Source of the DNA: RCIO01 sp040880025
GTDB lineage: Bacteria > Pseudomonadota > Alphaproteobacteria > Rhizobiales > Rhizobiaceae
NCBI GenBank assembly: GCA_040880025.1
Contig: JBBDJD010000011.1
Location: 186,001 to 250,000 of the forward strand
Direction of reading: 5' to 3'
Length of the DNA: 64,000 nt
Under the pieces are notes generated by a model that saw only the letters and a program-made list of their open reading frames with translations, was not told the DNA's origin and did no database searches. Made by a program: the position numbers and the translations under genes. How positions within the stretch are numbered: position 1 is the first letter of the stretch; the number at the start of each line of letters is the position of its first letter. Shown here piece by piece: positions 27,601 through 36,399 of the stretch.

Positions 27601-29386
27601 CTTCGGCGTGACGGCGGAATATCTCGTCAACTCCGACATGATGCAGATCAAGGTCGCGCAAGGCGCAAAGCCCGGCGAGGGCGGCCAGTTGCCCGGCCAC
27701 AAGGTCGACGCGACGATTGCCAAGGTGCGCCATTCGACGCCGGGCGTCGGGCTGATTTCGCCGCCGCCGCATCACGACATCTATTCGATCGAGGATCTGG
27801 CGCAGCTGATCTTCGACCTGAAGAACGTCAACCCGACGGGTGACGTTTCGGTGAAGCTGGTCTCCGAGGTCGGTGTCGGCACGGTCGCGGCGGGCGTCGC
27901 CAAGGCGCGCGCCGACCACATCACGATTGCCGGTTATGATGGCGGCACGGGCGCATCGCCGATGACGTCGATCAAGCATGCCGGCAGCCCGTGGGAAATG
28001 GGACTGGCCGAAACACACCAGACGCTGGTGCTCAACGGACTGCGCAGCCGCATCGCGCTGCAGGTCGACGGTGGCCTGCGCACCGGCCGCGATGTGATTG
28101 TCGGAGCGCTTCTGGGCGCAGACGAATACGGTTTCTCCACCGCGCCGCTGATCGCGGCCGGCTGCATCATGATGCGCAAGTGCCATCTCAATACCTGCCC
28201 GGTCGGTGTCGCGACCCAGGACCCGGTGCTACGCAAGCGCTTCAAGGGCACGCCGGAGCATGTGATCAACTACTTCTTCTTCGTTGCCGAGGAAGTTCGC
28301 GCATTGCTGGCCGAAATGGGCTTCCGCAAGCTGGAGGAAGTCGTCGGCCATTCCGAGCTTCTGGAAAAGGAGAAGATGGTCGAGCACTGGAAGGCGCGCG
28401 GCCTCGACTTCTCGAAGATATTCTTCAAGCCCGACGCGCCCGCTGACGAAATCCGCTGGACGACCCGGCAGAAGCATCCGATCGACGACGTGCTCGACCG
28501 CAAGCTGATCGACATGGCCGCGCCGGCGCTGACGGCGCGCCAGCCGGTGACCATCGAACTGCCGATCCGAAACACCGATCGTTCGGCCGGCGCCATGCTG
28601 TCGGGTGCGGTGGCCAAGCGCTTCGGCCACAAGGGGCTGCGTGACGACACGATCCAGGTGAAGCTGAATGGCACCGCCGGCCAATCTTTCGGCGCGTTCC
28701 TGGCCCGGGGCATTTCCTTCGATCTCGAAGGCGAGGCCAACGACTATGTCGGCAAGGGGATTTCCGGCGGGCGTATCGTGATCAGGCCGTCGACCAGGGC
28801 GCTGACCAAGGCCGATGAATCGATCATCGTCGGCAACACGGTGCTCTACGGCGCGATCGAAGGCGAATGCTATTTCAGCGGTGTTGCCGGCGAGCGCTTC
28901 GCGGTTCGCAATTCGGGCGCCGTCGCGGTCGTTGAAGGCGTCGGCGACCATGGCTGCGAATACATGACCGGCGGGATTGTCGTGGTCATCGGGCAGACGG
29001 GCCGCAACTTCGCGGCCGGCATGTCGGGTGGCGTGGCCTATGTGCTGGACGAGGCGGGCGACTTCGCCGAGCGCTGCAACATGGCGATGGTCGAGCTTGA
29101 GCCGGTTCCGGAAGAAGACGACATCATGGAGAGGCTGCACCACCATGGCGGCGACCTCGACTACAAGGGCCGCGTGTCGGTGGACGGTGACATGACGAGC
29201 CATGACGAGGAGCGGCTGTTCCAGCTCATCTCGAACCATGTGCACTACACGGCGTCGAAGCGCGGCCGGCACATCATCGACAACTGGGCCGAATTCCGCC
29301 CGAAATTCCGCAAGGTGATGCCGGTCGAATACCGCCGCGCGCTGCGCGAGATGGAACGGCTCAGAATGGGCCTGGCTGCGGAATAG
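24665..29386 (+). CDS. gltB: Glutamate synthase (NADPH) large subunit (1573 aa)
   Basis: The full-length alpha chain of NADPH-GOGAT, which transfers glutamine amide nitrogen to 2-oxoglutarate. A short propeptide (1-45) precedes Cys46 in RDACGVGF, the class II amidotransferase nucleophile. The central domain, the FMN-binding synthase domain (SFGAISREAHTTLARAMN, GEGGEE, SEVGVGTVAAGVAKA), the iron-sulfur cysteines (MRKCHLNTCPVG) and the C-terminal GXGXG beta-helix (IGQTGRNFAAGMSGG) follow in order. ATG 24665 follows GGAGGACAGG; a GTG at 24650 is also in frame. gltD follows 87 bases later. Confidence 0.98.
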   Translation: MTMFTPSPKTGVPALEATSATKTALRNGGLPIAQGLYDPRNERDACGVGFIAHMKGAKSHQIVKDGLLMLENLTHRGAVGADPLMGDGAGVLVQIPDAFYREEMARQDIELPEPGHYGVGYLFLPHDAELRTHIEDVIREVCQLEGQPLLGFRDVPVDNSSLSKAPEIAAAEPIHRQVFIGRSADLESDDDYERRLYILRKVISARIFAETGGLDNGFYVVSMSARTIVYKGMFLAYQVGAYYKDLADPRFKTALILVHQRFSTNTFPSWKLAHPYRMVAHNGEINTLRGNVNWMAARQASVDSELFGNDISKLWPISYEGQSDTACFDNALEFLTQGGYPLAHAMMMLIPEAWAGNKLMGRDRAAFYEYHAALMEPWDGPAAVAFTDGRQIGATLDRNGLRPARYIVTGDDRVIMASEAGVLPVPEENIVTRWRLQPGRMLLIDIEKGRIVSDEEIKSEIATKHPYKQWLENTQLILEELKPVEPRALRRDVSLLDRQQAFGYTQEDTKLLMAPMATTGQEALGSMGTDTPISAMSDKSKLLYTYFKQNFAQVTNPPIDPIREELVMSLVSFIGPRPNIFDLVGSSRRKRLEVRQPILTNGDLEKIRSIGHTEDRFDTKTIDITYSGSEGAAGLPGAVDRLCDRAEAAVAGGYNIIILSDRQIGPDRIAIPSLLATAAVHHHLIRKGLRTSVGLVVESGEPREVHHFCCLAGYGAEAINPYLAFDALQDMHRNGAFPPEVDAHEVVTRYIKSIGKGILKVMSKMGISTYQSYCGAQIFDAVGLRSELVEKYFTGTATMIEGVGLEEIARETAERHARAFSADPVLRTALDVGGEYMYRVRGEAHIWSPDAVAELQHAVRLNSAETFDGFSRRINSKSAEAKTIRGLFHIRTAGETGRKPVPLDEVEPAAEIVKRFSTGAISFGAISREAHTTLARAMNAIGGKSNTGEGGEEQDRFMPLPNGKPNPERSAIKQVASGRFGVTAEYLVNSDMMQIKVAQGAKPGEGGQLPGHKVDATIAKVRHSTPGVGLISPPPHHDIYSIEDLAQLIFDLKNVNPTGDVSVKLVSEVGVGTVAAGVAKARADHITIAGYDGGTGASPMTSIKHAGSPWEMGLAETHQTLVLNGLRSRIALQVDGGLRTGRDVIVGALLGADEYGFSTAPLIAAGCIMMRKCHLNTCPVGVATQDPVLRKRFKGTPEHVINYFFFVAEEVRALLAEMGFRKLEEVVGHSELLEKEKMVEHWKARGLDFSKIFFKPDAPADEIRWTTRQKHPIDDVLDRKLIDMAAPALTARQPVTIELPIRNTDRSAGAMLSGAVAKRFGHKGLRDDTIQVKLNGTAGQSFGAFLARGISFDLEGEANDYVGKGISGGRIVIRPSTRALTKADESIIVGNTVLYGAIEGECYFSGVAGERFAVRNSGAVAVVEGVGDHGCEYMTGGIVVVIGQTGRNFAAGMSGGVAYVLDEAGDFAERCNMAMVELEPVPEEDDIMERLHHHGGDLDYKGRVSVDGDMTSHDEERLFQLISNHVHYTASKRGRHIIDNWAEFRPKFRKVMPVEYRRALREMERLRMGLAAE

Positions 29387-29473
29387 ATTTCTTCATCCAG
29401 CCAGCACGGCGCCGGAACCGCAGGTGCCGGCCCCGGCGAGCGCTGGCGACAAGAACCGATACGAGACAGAACG

Positions 29474-30928
29474 ATGGGCAAGGTAACAGGCTTTCTCGAG
29501 ATCGACAGGCAGGTGCACAAGTACCAGCCGGCGTCCGACCGCATACGGCATTTCCGCGAATTCACGCTGCCGATGTCGGACAAGGAGGTCGAAAAACAGG
29601 CCGCGCGCTGCATGGATTGCGGCATTCCGTTCTGCCATGGGCCGAACGGCTGCCCGATCCACAACCAGATCCCGGACTGGAACGATCTCGTCTACAACGG
29701 CGACTGGGACGCTGCGATCCGCAACCTGCACTCGACCAACAACTTCCCCGAGTGGACCGGGCGCATATGCCCTGCGCCCTGCGAGGAGGCATGCACGCTC
29801 AACCTCGAGGACATTCCGGTCGCCATCAAGACGGTTGAGCAGGCCATCGCCGACAAGGCCTACGAGACGGGCTATGTGCGGCCATATCCGCCTGAACGTC
29901 AGACCGACAGACGAGTCGCGATCGTCGGCTCCGGCCCGGCCGGTATGTCCGCCGCCCAGCAATTGGGGCGGGCGGGTCATGACGTTCATGTCTATGAGCG
30001 CGAGAGCCAGCCCGGCGGGCTGATGCGCTACGGCATCCCCGACTTCAAGATCGAGAAGCATTATGTAGACCGCCGCGTCGAGCAGATGCAGGGCGAGGGC
30101 GTCACCTTCCATTGCGGCGTGAATGTCGGCATCGACAAGCCGGTTGCCGAACTGCTCGCCGAATATGACGCCGTGCTTTATTGCGGCGGCTCGGAATCAC
30201 CGCGCCCGGCGGGCATCCCCGGCGCGGATCTCCACGGGGTGTACGACGCCATGCCCTATCTGGTGCAGCAGAACCGGCGTCTTGCCAATGAAGATATCCA
30301 GTCGGTCGCCTGGCCATCCGAACCAATTCATGCCGGCGGCAAGCATGTGGTGGTCGTTGGTGGCGGCGACACCGCCTCCGACTGCGTCGGCACCGCCTTC
30401 AGGCAGGGCGCGGTGAAGGTCACCCAGCTCGACATCCGTCCTCAGCCTCCGGAGAAGGAGGACAAGCTGACGGTGTGGCCCTATTGGGCGACGAAGATGC
30501 GCACCTCGTCCTCGCAGGCCGAGGGCGCGCAGCGCGAATTTCAGGTCGCGACGCTTGAGTTCGTTGGCGAGGAAGGCGAACTGGCGGCGGTGAAATGCTG
30601 CGAGGTGGACGAAAAGCGCAAGCCGGTCGAGGGAACCGAATTCTTCATCCGGGCTGATCTCGTCTTCATCGCAATCGGCTTTGCCGGAGCGATGGATGGC
30701 GGGTTCGTCGACGATCTCGGCGACAAGCTTGAAATGACGCTCGACGCGCGGCGGTCCAACAATGTGGTTGCCAACGATATCGACTATCGCACCAGCGTGG
30801 AAAAGCTCTACGTCGCCGGCGACGTCCGGCGCGGCCAGTCGCTGGTGGTGTGGGCGATTCGCGAGGGCCGGCAGGCGGCGCGCTCGATAGACGAATTCCT
30901 GATGGGAACGACTCTCCTGCCGCGCTGA
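29474..30928 (+). CDS. gltD: Glutamate synthase (NADPH) small subunit (484 aa)
   Basis: The beta chain supplying electrons from NADPH to GltB. N-terminal cysteines (ARCMDCGIPFCHG, CPAPCEEAC) bind [4Fe-4S] clusters. An FAD dinucleotide fold (VAIVGSGPAGMSAA) and an NADPH fold (HVVVVGGGDTASDCVGT) follow. The end GDVRRGQSLVVWAIREGRQA is the family's C-terminal FAD contact. Length and order are normal and it forms an operon with gltB. It converges with the DUF459 gene with 17 bases between them and no clear terminator. Confidence 0.98.
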   Translation: MGKVTGFLEIDRQVHKYQPASDRIRHFREFTLPMSDKEVEKQAARCMDCGIPFCHGPNGCPIHNQIPDWNDLVYNGDWDAAIRNLHSTNNFPEWTGRICPAPCEEACTLNLEDIPVAIKTVEQAIADKAYETGYVRPYPPERQTDRRVAIVGSGPAGMSAAQQLGRAGHDVHVYERESQPGGLMRYGIPDFKIEKHYVDRRVEQMQGEGVTFHCGVNVGIDKPVAELLAEYDAVLYCGGSESPRPAGIPGADLHGVYDAMPYLVQQNRRLANEDIQSVAWPSEPIHAGGKHVVVVGGGDTASDCVGTAFRQGAVKVTQLDIRPQPPEKEDKLTVWPYWATKMRTSSSQAEGAQREFQVATLEFVGEEGELAAVKCCEVDEKRKPVEGTEFFIRADLVFIAIGFAGAMDGGFVDDLGDKLEMTLDARRSNNVVANDIDYRTSVEKLYVAGDVRRGQSLVVWAIREGRQAARSIDEFLMGTTLLPR

Positions 30929-30945
30929 CCCGGCAAAATTGCAAT

Positions 30946-32160
30946 CTATTCGCTGATTGCCGTCGTGGTTTCGGTGGGATCGGTCGGCACCAGGGGCACG
31001 GCGGCATAGGGCGGCGCTGAAAAATCGTCAGCGCGGCCGGTCTGGGCGGCGGGAGCAATGCCTTCCAGCGACAGTTTTTCGGCTGGCGTACGGGCTTCGC
31101 GCGGCCATTTCATTGCGGCTGCGCCGAGCAGGTCGTCACCGCCGTCGAGCTCCGCACCGCCGAGAGCGACCGGATTGGTGCGGGTGATTTCGGGAATATC
31201 GGCCGGGTCGATGACCAGCGGCGAAAACTCCTGCGGGCCGAGGCTGGCGATACCGGGGCCAGCCGCTGAGCCAAGCATGCGATTGAGCGGCCGCTCGAGA
31301 TAGAACGCCATCTTGCGCTTGCCGGCCCTTGTCATATTGATCCCGTCGGAACCGCGCAGGCGTACACGCTGGCCGTTGATATCGGGGCCGACCGATGAAA
31401 ACACGCCGGTTTCGTCGACGAAGCCGTCCCATATGTCGACGAACTCACCACCCAGATTCTCGCTCACCGTCCGATAGATGTCGTTGAAAGCGAGCATGTC
31501 CGCGGTCATCGACGTCGTTTTGAACGACGGCACTCCAACCCAGAACAGCGGCAGTCCTCGATCGCGGATGTTTTTCGCGACGCTCTCGACCCGCCGCGTG
31601 TATTCCGCGGTCCAGCTTTCGCTGCGCACCTTTTCGCGCATTCCGCCGACAAGAAGCTGTTGCCGGTCGTTGGAGCCCAGCATGACGACTACCATCGAAG
31701 GTTTTTGCTCCTCGACGATGGCGCCGATCTCGTTTGGCCAGTCGTAATAGTCGTCGCGCACCAGGCCAGAAGAGCCGCTGACGCTGGAGACGATGCGCAC
31801 TCCCGGCGACTCCGCATAGGCCGACACGAGCCCCTCGGCCAGTCCGTCGGCGAGAAAGTCGCCCACCACGAGAATGACGCGCGCGTTTTCCAGCTTCTCC
31901 ACCGCATCGGGTTCAGGGACCCGGACAACGTTCGAGGACGTGGGATTGGAAGTGGACCTGCTGCGCGCCGGCCGGCTCGTTTCAGGCTCTTCGGCCTTGG
32001 GGCCGCCGAAAAGCAGGTCGAAGAGAGTGCGGGATTTGCGTTCCTGCGCGGAAGCGGGCGCCGATAGCACAACGAGAACCGACACGGCTGCGAACAGGAT
32101 CGCAATCGCTGCGGCGGCCAGCCGAATTCCGGTCATGTTCGGCAGAAGCCCCAGCTTCAA
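30946..32160 (-). CDS. Exported DUF459 / SGNH-fold protein (404 aa)
   Basis: An N-terminal hydrophobic segment (12-38, ending APASAQ) targets the protein out of the cytoplasm. The core is a DUF459 SGNH-hydrolase fold with VVMLGSNDRQQ carrying the Gly/Asn block. The usual GDS nucleophile motif reads VVGDFLADGL, with Phe where Ser is expected, so catalysis by the standard mechanism is doubtful. The C-terminal 100 residues are low-complexity. The start is TTG 32160 with GGAGAG seven bases upstream. It follows the MltB-type gene by 12 bases, suggesting an operon concerned with the cell envelope. Confidence 0.8.
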   Translation of the reverse strand: MKLGLLPNMTGIRLAAAAIAILFAAVSVLVVLSAPASAQERKSRTLFDLLFGGPKAEEPETSRPARSRSTSNPTSSNVVRVPEPDAVEKLENARVILVVGDFLADGLAEGLVSAYAESPGVRIVSSVSGSSGLVRDDYYDWPNEIGAIVEEQKPSMVVVMLGSNDRQQLLVGGMREKVRSESWTAEYTRRVESVAKNIRDRGLPLFWVGVPSFKTTSMTADMLAFNDIYRTVSENLGGEFVDIWDGFVDETGVFSSVGPDINGQRVRLRGSDGINMTRAGKRKMAFYLERPLNRMLGSAAGPGIASLGPQEFSPLVIDPADIPEITRTNPVALGGAELDGGDDLLGAAAMKWPREARTPAEKLSLEGIAPAAQTGRADDFSAPPYAAVPLVPTDPTETTTAISE

Positions 32161-32172
32161 ATCCGCTCTCCG

Positions 32173-33393
32173 TCAATTGCGACGCAAGGTACTCAGCACT
32201 TCTTTGCTGGGGTGTCCATCCTGCGTCAAGCCCAACCGACTCTGCACCGCCTTGATGGCGTCCCGCGAGCCGGAACCGATTTTGCCGTCGATCGGGCCAT
32301 CATAATATCCAAGCGCCGACAACCTGCGCTGCAGTTCCTCCGTCTCGTCCGACGTCAATCGGGTGAACGGCCGGTCCCAGTCGCGCGTCAATCCTCCGTG
32401 ACCGGCAATTTGGTCGGCAAGAAGACCAACGGCGATCGCATATTTGTCGGCGTTGTTGTAGCGCTTGAGCACGAAGAAGTTCTTGGTCATCAGGAACCCC
32501 GGGCCCGCGCGGCCATCCGGCACCTTGAGTTCGGCATTGTCGGAGCCACGCGGGAAATTCTTGCCATTGACCCGCACGACGCCGATCGACGCCCATTTGT
32601 CGAGGCTCATCGAGCCGCCGGGGAACTTCCTTCCGGGCGGAAGCACCACTTCGTAACCCCAGGTCTCGCCAGTCCGCCAGCCATTGCGGGCCAGCAGATT
32701 CGCGGCAGACGCCAGCGCGTCCGGTATGGAATTCCAGATGTCGCGCCGGCCGTCGCCGTCCACATCGACGGCGTAGGCCTGGTAGCTGGTGGGTATGAAC
32801 TGGGTGTGGCCCAGGGCGCCGGCCCATGAACCGGTGAGATGGGAAACGTCGATGTCGCCGTTCTGCAATATCTTCAATGCGGCCAGCAATTGCTGGCGCC
32901 CAAATTTGGCCCGCCGCTTGTCCGCATAGGCAAGCGTGGCCAGCGAACGCACCGCGTTGCGCATCACCCGTTCGTTCTCGAGGATCGCGCCGTAGTTCGA
33001 TTCGATCGACCAGATGGCGAGCAGGATGTGGCGGTCGACGCCAAAGCGTGATTCGATATGGTCGAGCCAGCGTTTCCACTTACCCGCCATCTGCCGGCCC
33101 GTTGCGATCGCGTTCTCGTTCACGCGGTTGTCGAAATAGTCCCAGACGGGTGCGCGGAATTCAGGCTGATAACGCGCCTTTTCGAGCACCTCGGGATCCG
33201 GCGCGGTGATGCCGTGAAAAGCCCGGTCGAATGTCGTTCCGGAAATGCCGTCCTGGGCAGCGACGGAACGAAACTGTTGTATCCAGCGTTGAAATCCGGC
33301 GTCGGCCAGGGAGGGTGTGACGGTCAGTGAAATGATCAGACCGGCCATTGCGGCAAGCCGCGTGGCCATAAATGTGATCGCGCTGGCATTCAT
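32173..33393 (-). CDS. Lytic murein transglycosylase, MltB type (406 aa)
   Basis: A signal peptide (about 1-30, ending TPSLADA) leads to an SLT-2/MltB domain. Its features are FDRAFHGI, ILLAIWSIESNYGAI with the catalytic Glu, LGHTQFIPTSYQAYAVDVDGDG and a typical NADKYAIAVG. A peptidoglycan-binding domain type 1 closes the protein (LQRRLSALGYYDGPIDGKIG). It cleaves glycan strands with anhydro-muropeptide formation in the periplasm. ATG 33393 stands after GGAGG, which decides the start over the frame's upstream opening at 33429. Confidence 0.92.
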   Translation of the reverse strand: MNASAITFMATRLAAMAGLIISLTVTPSLADAGFQRWIQQFRSVAAQDGISGTTFDRAFHGITAPDPEVLEKARYQPEFRAPVWDYFDNRVNENAIATGRQMAGKWKRWLDHIESRFGVDRHILLAIWSIESNYGAILENERVMRNAVRSLATLAYADKRRAKFGRQQLLAALKILQNGDIDVSHLTGSWAGALGHTQFIPTSYQAYAVDVDGDGRRDIWNSIPDALASAANLLARNGWRTGETWGYEVVLPPGRKFPGGSMSLDKWASIGVVRVNGKNFPRGSDNAELKVPDGRAGPGFLMTKNFFVLKRYNNADKYAIAVGLLADQIAGHGGLTRDWDRPFTRLTSDETEELQRRLSALGYYDGPIDGKIGSGSRDAIKAVQSRLGLTQDGHPSKEVLSTLRRN

Positions 33394-33596
33394 CTTCGGC
33401 CTCCTTCGACTCGCTGAAAGGGCTATCATTCGCCGGTTGCGGTTAGGAAACAGTTTACCAAACTGCGGAGCAAGTCATACTGGGGGCATTCAATGGCTGA
33501 ACGTGGGACAGATGCGGTGGTTGGTTCAGTAATCGTCAATTTCGGCGTGAAAATGTTCAGCCCGGCTTCAATCGGATTATCCGGGGACGCGATCCT

Positions 33597-34502
33597 ATGA
33601 AAAAAGTGCGCAAGGCAGTGTTTCCCGTGGCGGGACTTGGAACTCGGTTTCTGCCGGCGACCAAGGCGATTCCGAAGGAAATGCTGACGGTCGTCGACCG
33701 GCCGGTCATCGACTATGTGGTCGAGGAGGCGCGCGAGGCCGGCATCGAACACTTCATCTTCATCACCGGCCGCAACAAGGGCGTTATCGAAGATCATTTC
33801 GACGTCCAGTTCGAGCTGTACGATACGCTTGCGCACCGCGGAAAGGACGACGTCCTGGCAATGCTGAAGCGCATGCAGCCAGCGCCGGGACAGACAAGCT
33901 TCACCCGCCAGCAGCAGCCGCTTGGCCTGGGTCATGCGGTATGGTGCGCGCGCGATATCGTCGGCAACGAACCCTTCGCGCTTCTTCTGCCCGACATGAT
34001 CATGCAGGACGAGCCGGGCTGCATGGCGCAAATGGCGTCGCTCTACGAGAAGACCGGCGGCAATATCGTGGCGGTCCAGGAATGCGATCCCGCCGAGGCG
34101 CACAAATACGGCATTGTCGGGCGCGGCCGCAGCGCGGGCGACGGCTTTGAGATCACCGAGATGGTCGAGAAGCCGCCGAAAGGAACGGCCCCTTCCAACT
34201 TCTACCTCAACGGCCGCTATATCCTTCAACCCGAGATATTTGACATTCTCGCCGATCAGGAGCGCGGAGCCGGCAACGAAATCCAGCTGACGGACGGCAT
34301 GCTGAAGCTGAAGGACAGGCAGGATTTCTACGCCTACCCGTTTGCAGGCCGCACCTTCGACTGCGGCTCTCCGGAGGGTTTTGTCGAAGCCAACATCGCT
34401 CTCTCGCTATTGCGCGACGACATGAAGGAACGGATCGGCGGCAGCCTTGCCGGCCTTCTGGCGGAGGCGGAAGCGACGCTGAAGAAGCGGTCGCGCGCCT
34501 GA
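33597..34502 (+). CDS. galU: UTP-glucose-1-phosphate uridylyltransferase (301 aa)
   Basis: Makes UDP-glucose for exopolysaccharide, cyclic glucan and lipopolysaccharide synthesis. It has the nucleotidyltransferase signature FPVAGLGTRFLPATKAIPKE at 7-26, metal-site LLPDMIM and the sugar-binding EMVEKPP. Length and N-terminus (KKVRKAVFPVAG) are standard for GalU. It stands alone and converges with the outer-membrane barrel gene. Confidence 0.97.
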   Translation: MKKVRKAVFPVAGLGTRFLPATKAIPKEMLTVVDRPVIDYVVEEAREAGIEHFIFITGRNKGVIEDHFDVQFELYDTLAHRGKDDVLAMLKRMQPAPGQTSFTRQQQPLGLGHAVWCARDIVGNEPFALLLPDMIMQDEPGCMAQMASLYEKTGGNIVAVQECDPAEAHKYGIVGRGRSAGDGFEITEMVEKPPKGTAPSNFYLNGRYILQPEIFDILADQERGAGNEIQLTDGMLKLKDRQDFYAYPFAGRTFDCGSPEGFVEANIALSLLRDDMKERIGGSLAGLLAEAEATLKKRSRA

Positions 34503-34524
34503 CTGGCAGCCGGGAGCGGACCGC

Positions 34525-36264
34525 TCAGCGGCGCATCGTCAGCCCGAGATAGACCGTAGTGGTCTGGGAATCGCGCCCCGCGACATTGCTTGAAATCCGC
34601 TCATGGCTGGCGCGTCCGGTTATGCCGGCATAGCGGTTCATCCACCAGGTCAGGCTGAGTTGCCCGTTGAGCGTGAAGTCGCGATCCGCGCTCGCCGCAT
34701 AGCGCCGCAAGCCGGCGCCCAGCGAGGCGGTGCCGGTGAGATTGGCCCGCAATTCGCGCGTGGCCGCCACAGACGCGTCGTAAAGAACCGATCCCGACGA
34801 TCCCGCGGTGGTGGAGCCCTCGATTTCGGTGCCGGCATTCAGGCTCACGATGGTGCCCCGCATCGGCGACCAGTTGATATCGGCGTCGAGCGAAAGCGCC
34901 GAAATCGACGCAAGGCGCGAATCGTCCAGGCTTTCTGTGATCCAGCCGGCGGAAAGTTCGCCATTCAGCTTGTCGCCCCTGTTGAACTCAAGCCCGGCGC
35001 GCGCGCCATAGATGCTGGCCGAGCGGGCATAGCCGCTCGTGTCGAGGCGTTGATCGTGGATGCGGCGTCCGTATTCCAGTTCGACAAAAGGCACCAGCGA
35101 TGGTGAGACTTCGTATCCGCCGCGCAGCTTGGCCGAATAGAGCGTGTTGTTGCGCTCGGCCTGGGTAACGGTCCCCCCGGTCGAGAGCGTGGCGGCGCCA
35201 TATGTGTTGCGGCTGACATCGCCGGTGAGGGCGGCGCGCAGTGGACCAGAGTGCTTTTCCGCCCCCAGGTTCGCCGTAAGCGTTTGGCGCAACGCGCGGC
35301 CGAGCGTGCCGGTCAGCACAGCTGGCGATGTGGCTGCCTCGGGCCCGCGCGAATAGCCCGCGCCGGCATTGAGCCGGTAATCGTTTCCGACATCGAGGCC
35401 AAATTTGGCGTCTGCGCTGCCGGTGAATTCAGAAAAGCCGGAACCCGTGATCGAGGTTCTGTAGGCGCCGTCGAGCGACAGCGACGCCGAATGGCGCGAC
35501 CAGTCCGACACGGCCTCGAGATTCAGGCTGGTCGCGGAAAGGAAGTCGGAACTGCCGCCTGCGGTCGACTGGGCGTTGGATGTCCATTCGATGCCCTGCT
35601 GGAGCGTCGGGCGCAGGATGAAGGTGCCAACCCTTATGCCCGGCGCGGCGTATGGCGTCTCGTCGTCGCCGCGCTCCAGGCCTTCGATGGCGCCGGTGCG
35701 TTCGGCCGTGACTTGCGCGGCCACGTTGCGCTCGTCATCCGCGGAATCGATCGTGCCGGCGCGGACGGTCCCGGTGGTCAATTCCGTTTCGCCGCTGTCA
35801 TCGGATGCTATGCCGGTCGTGGTCCGGTTTCGGCTGGAGGCTTGGCTCCCGCCGTCCGTGGTTTCGCCGTCCGCCTGTTGAGGCCTCCTTGGCAGCCGCG
35901 CGGCGGTGAGGTCGTTGGTGGCGGCAGCCGGAGAACTGGTCGAGACATAACCGTCGAGTTCGTCGTCCGCTTCGTCGTCGGGGAGGGCGCCTTCACTGAC
36001 GGGCTGATAGCGGGAAGAGCCGGTGGCGGTGGCGTCCAATTGAAACTGAGCGCCTGCGGTTCGTGGGCGCTGGCTGGGCAGCCGGACGCGGCCCGGCAGC
36101 ACGCGGGGCGCATTGTCTTCCTGTATGATGGCGCCGCGCAACCCTGTGGTTTCCTGCGCGATTGCGGTAATGTAGGCCGCGCAGCCAAGTCCCGCCGCGA
36201 GAACGATCGCAATGCGGGAAATTCCGTATTTCGGAAAGATGGGCCGGACGCGCGACGTCGTCAC
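34525..36264 (-). CDS. Outer-membrane beta-barrel protein (579 aa)
   Basis: An N-terminal hydrophobic segment (about 16-36, GISRIAIVLAAGLGCAAYIT) acts as signal. Residues 40-210 are low-complexity, rich in Thr, Asp, Ala and Arg, and probably disordered. From about 215 alternating polar and hydrophobic strands (GIEWTSNAQSTAGGSSDFLS, ASLSLDGAYRTSITGSG, GYEVSPSLVPFVELEYGRRI) fit an outer-membrane barrel of the BBP2-like type seen in rhizobia. The last strand ends VYLGLTMRR and not with the usual Phe. The function is unknown. A near-consensus CtrA-type site lies upstream. Confidence 0.8.
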   Translation of the reverse strand: MTTSRVRPIFPKYGISRIAIVLAAGLGCAAYITAIAQETTGLRGAIIQEDNAPRVLPGRVRLPSQRPRTAGAQFQLDATATGSSRYQPVSEGALPDDEADDELDGYVSTSSPAAATNDLTAARLPRRPQQADGETTDGGSQASSRNRTTTGIASDDSGETELTTGTVRAGTIDSADDERNVAAQVTAERTGAIEGLERGDDETPYAAPGIRVGTFILRPTLQQGIEWTSNAQSTAGGSSDFLSATSLNLEAVSDWSRHSASLSLDGAYRTSITGSGFSEFTGSADAKFGLDVGNDYRLNAGAGYSRGPEAATSPAVLTGTLGRALRQTLTANLGAEKHSGPLRAALTGDVSRNTYGAATLSTGGTVTQAERNNTLYSAKLRGGYEVSPSLVPFVELEYGRRIHDQRLDTSGYARSASIYGARAGLEFNRGDKLNGELSAGWITESLDDSRLASISALSLDADINWSPMRGTIVSLNAGTEIEGSTTAGSSGSVLYDASVAATRELRANLTGTASLGAGLRRYAASADRDFTLNGQLSLTWWMNRYAGITGRASHERISSNVAGRDSQTTTVYLGLTMRR

Positions 36265-36341
36265 CAGACTGCTTCCTCGGCGACTTCTGTGTTGAAGGCG
36301 CCGAAAGGCGCCAAACCTTGCCGAACCGTAAACAGCGATGG

Positions 36342-36357
36342 TTAACGGAGCGTTGAC
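36342..36357. promoter_or_regulatory. Possible CtrA-binding site upstream of the barrel gene
   Basis: TTAA, seven bases, then TTGAC, which is one mismatch from TTAA-N7-TTAAC. It lies 78 bases before the ATG of the barrel gene, within range of its promoter. On its own such a site occurs by chance fairly often. Confidence 0.3.
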
Positions 36358-36399
36358 TTTTCAGGCTGGAGAAGGACGTCGATGGCCGGATTGGAGCCG

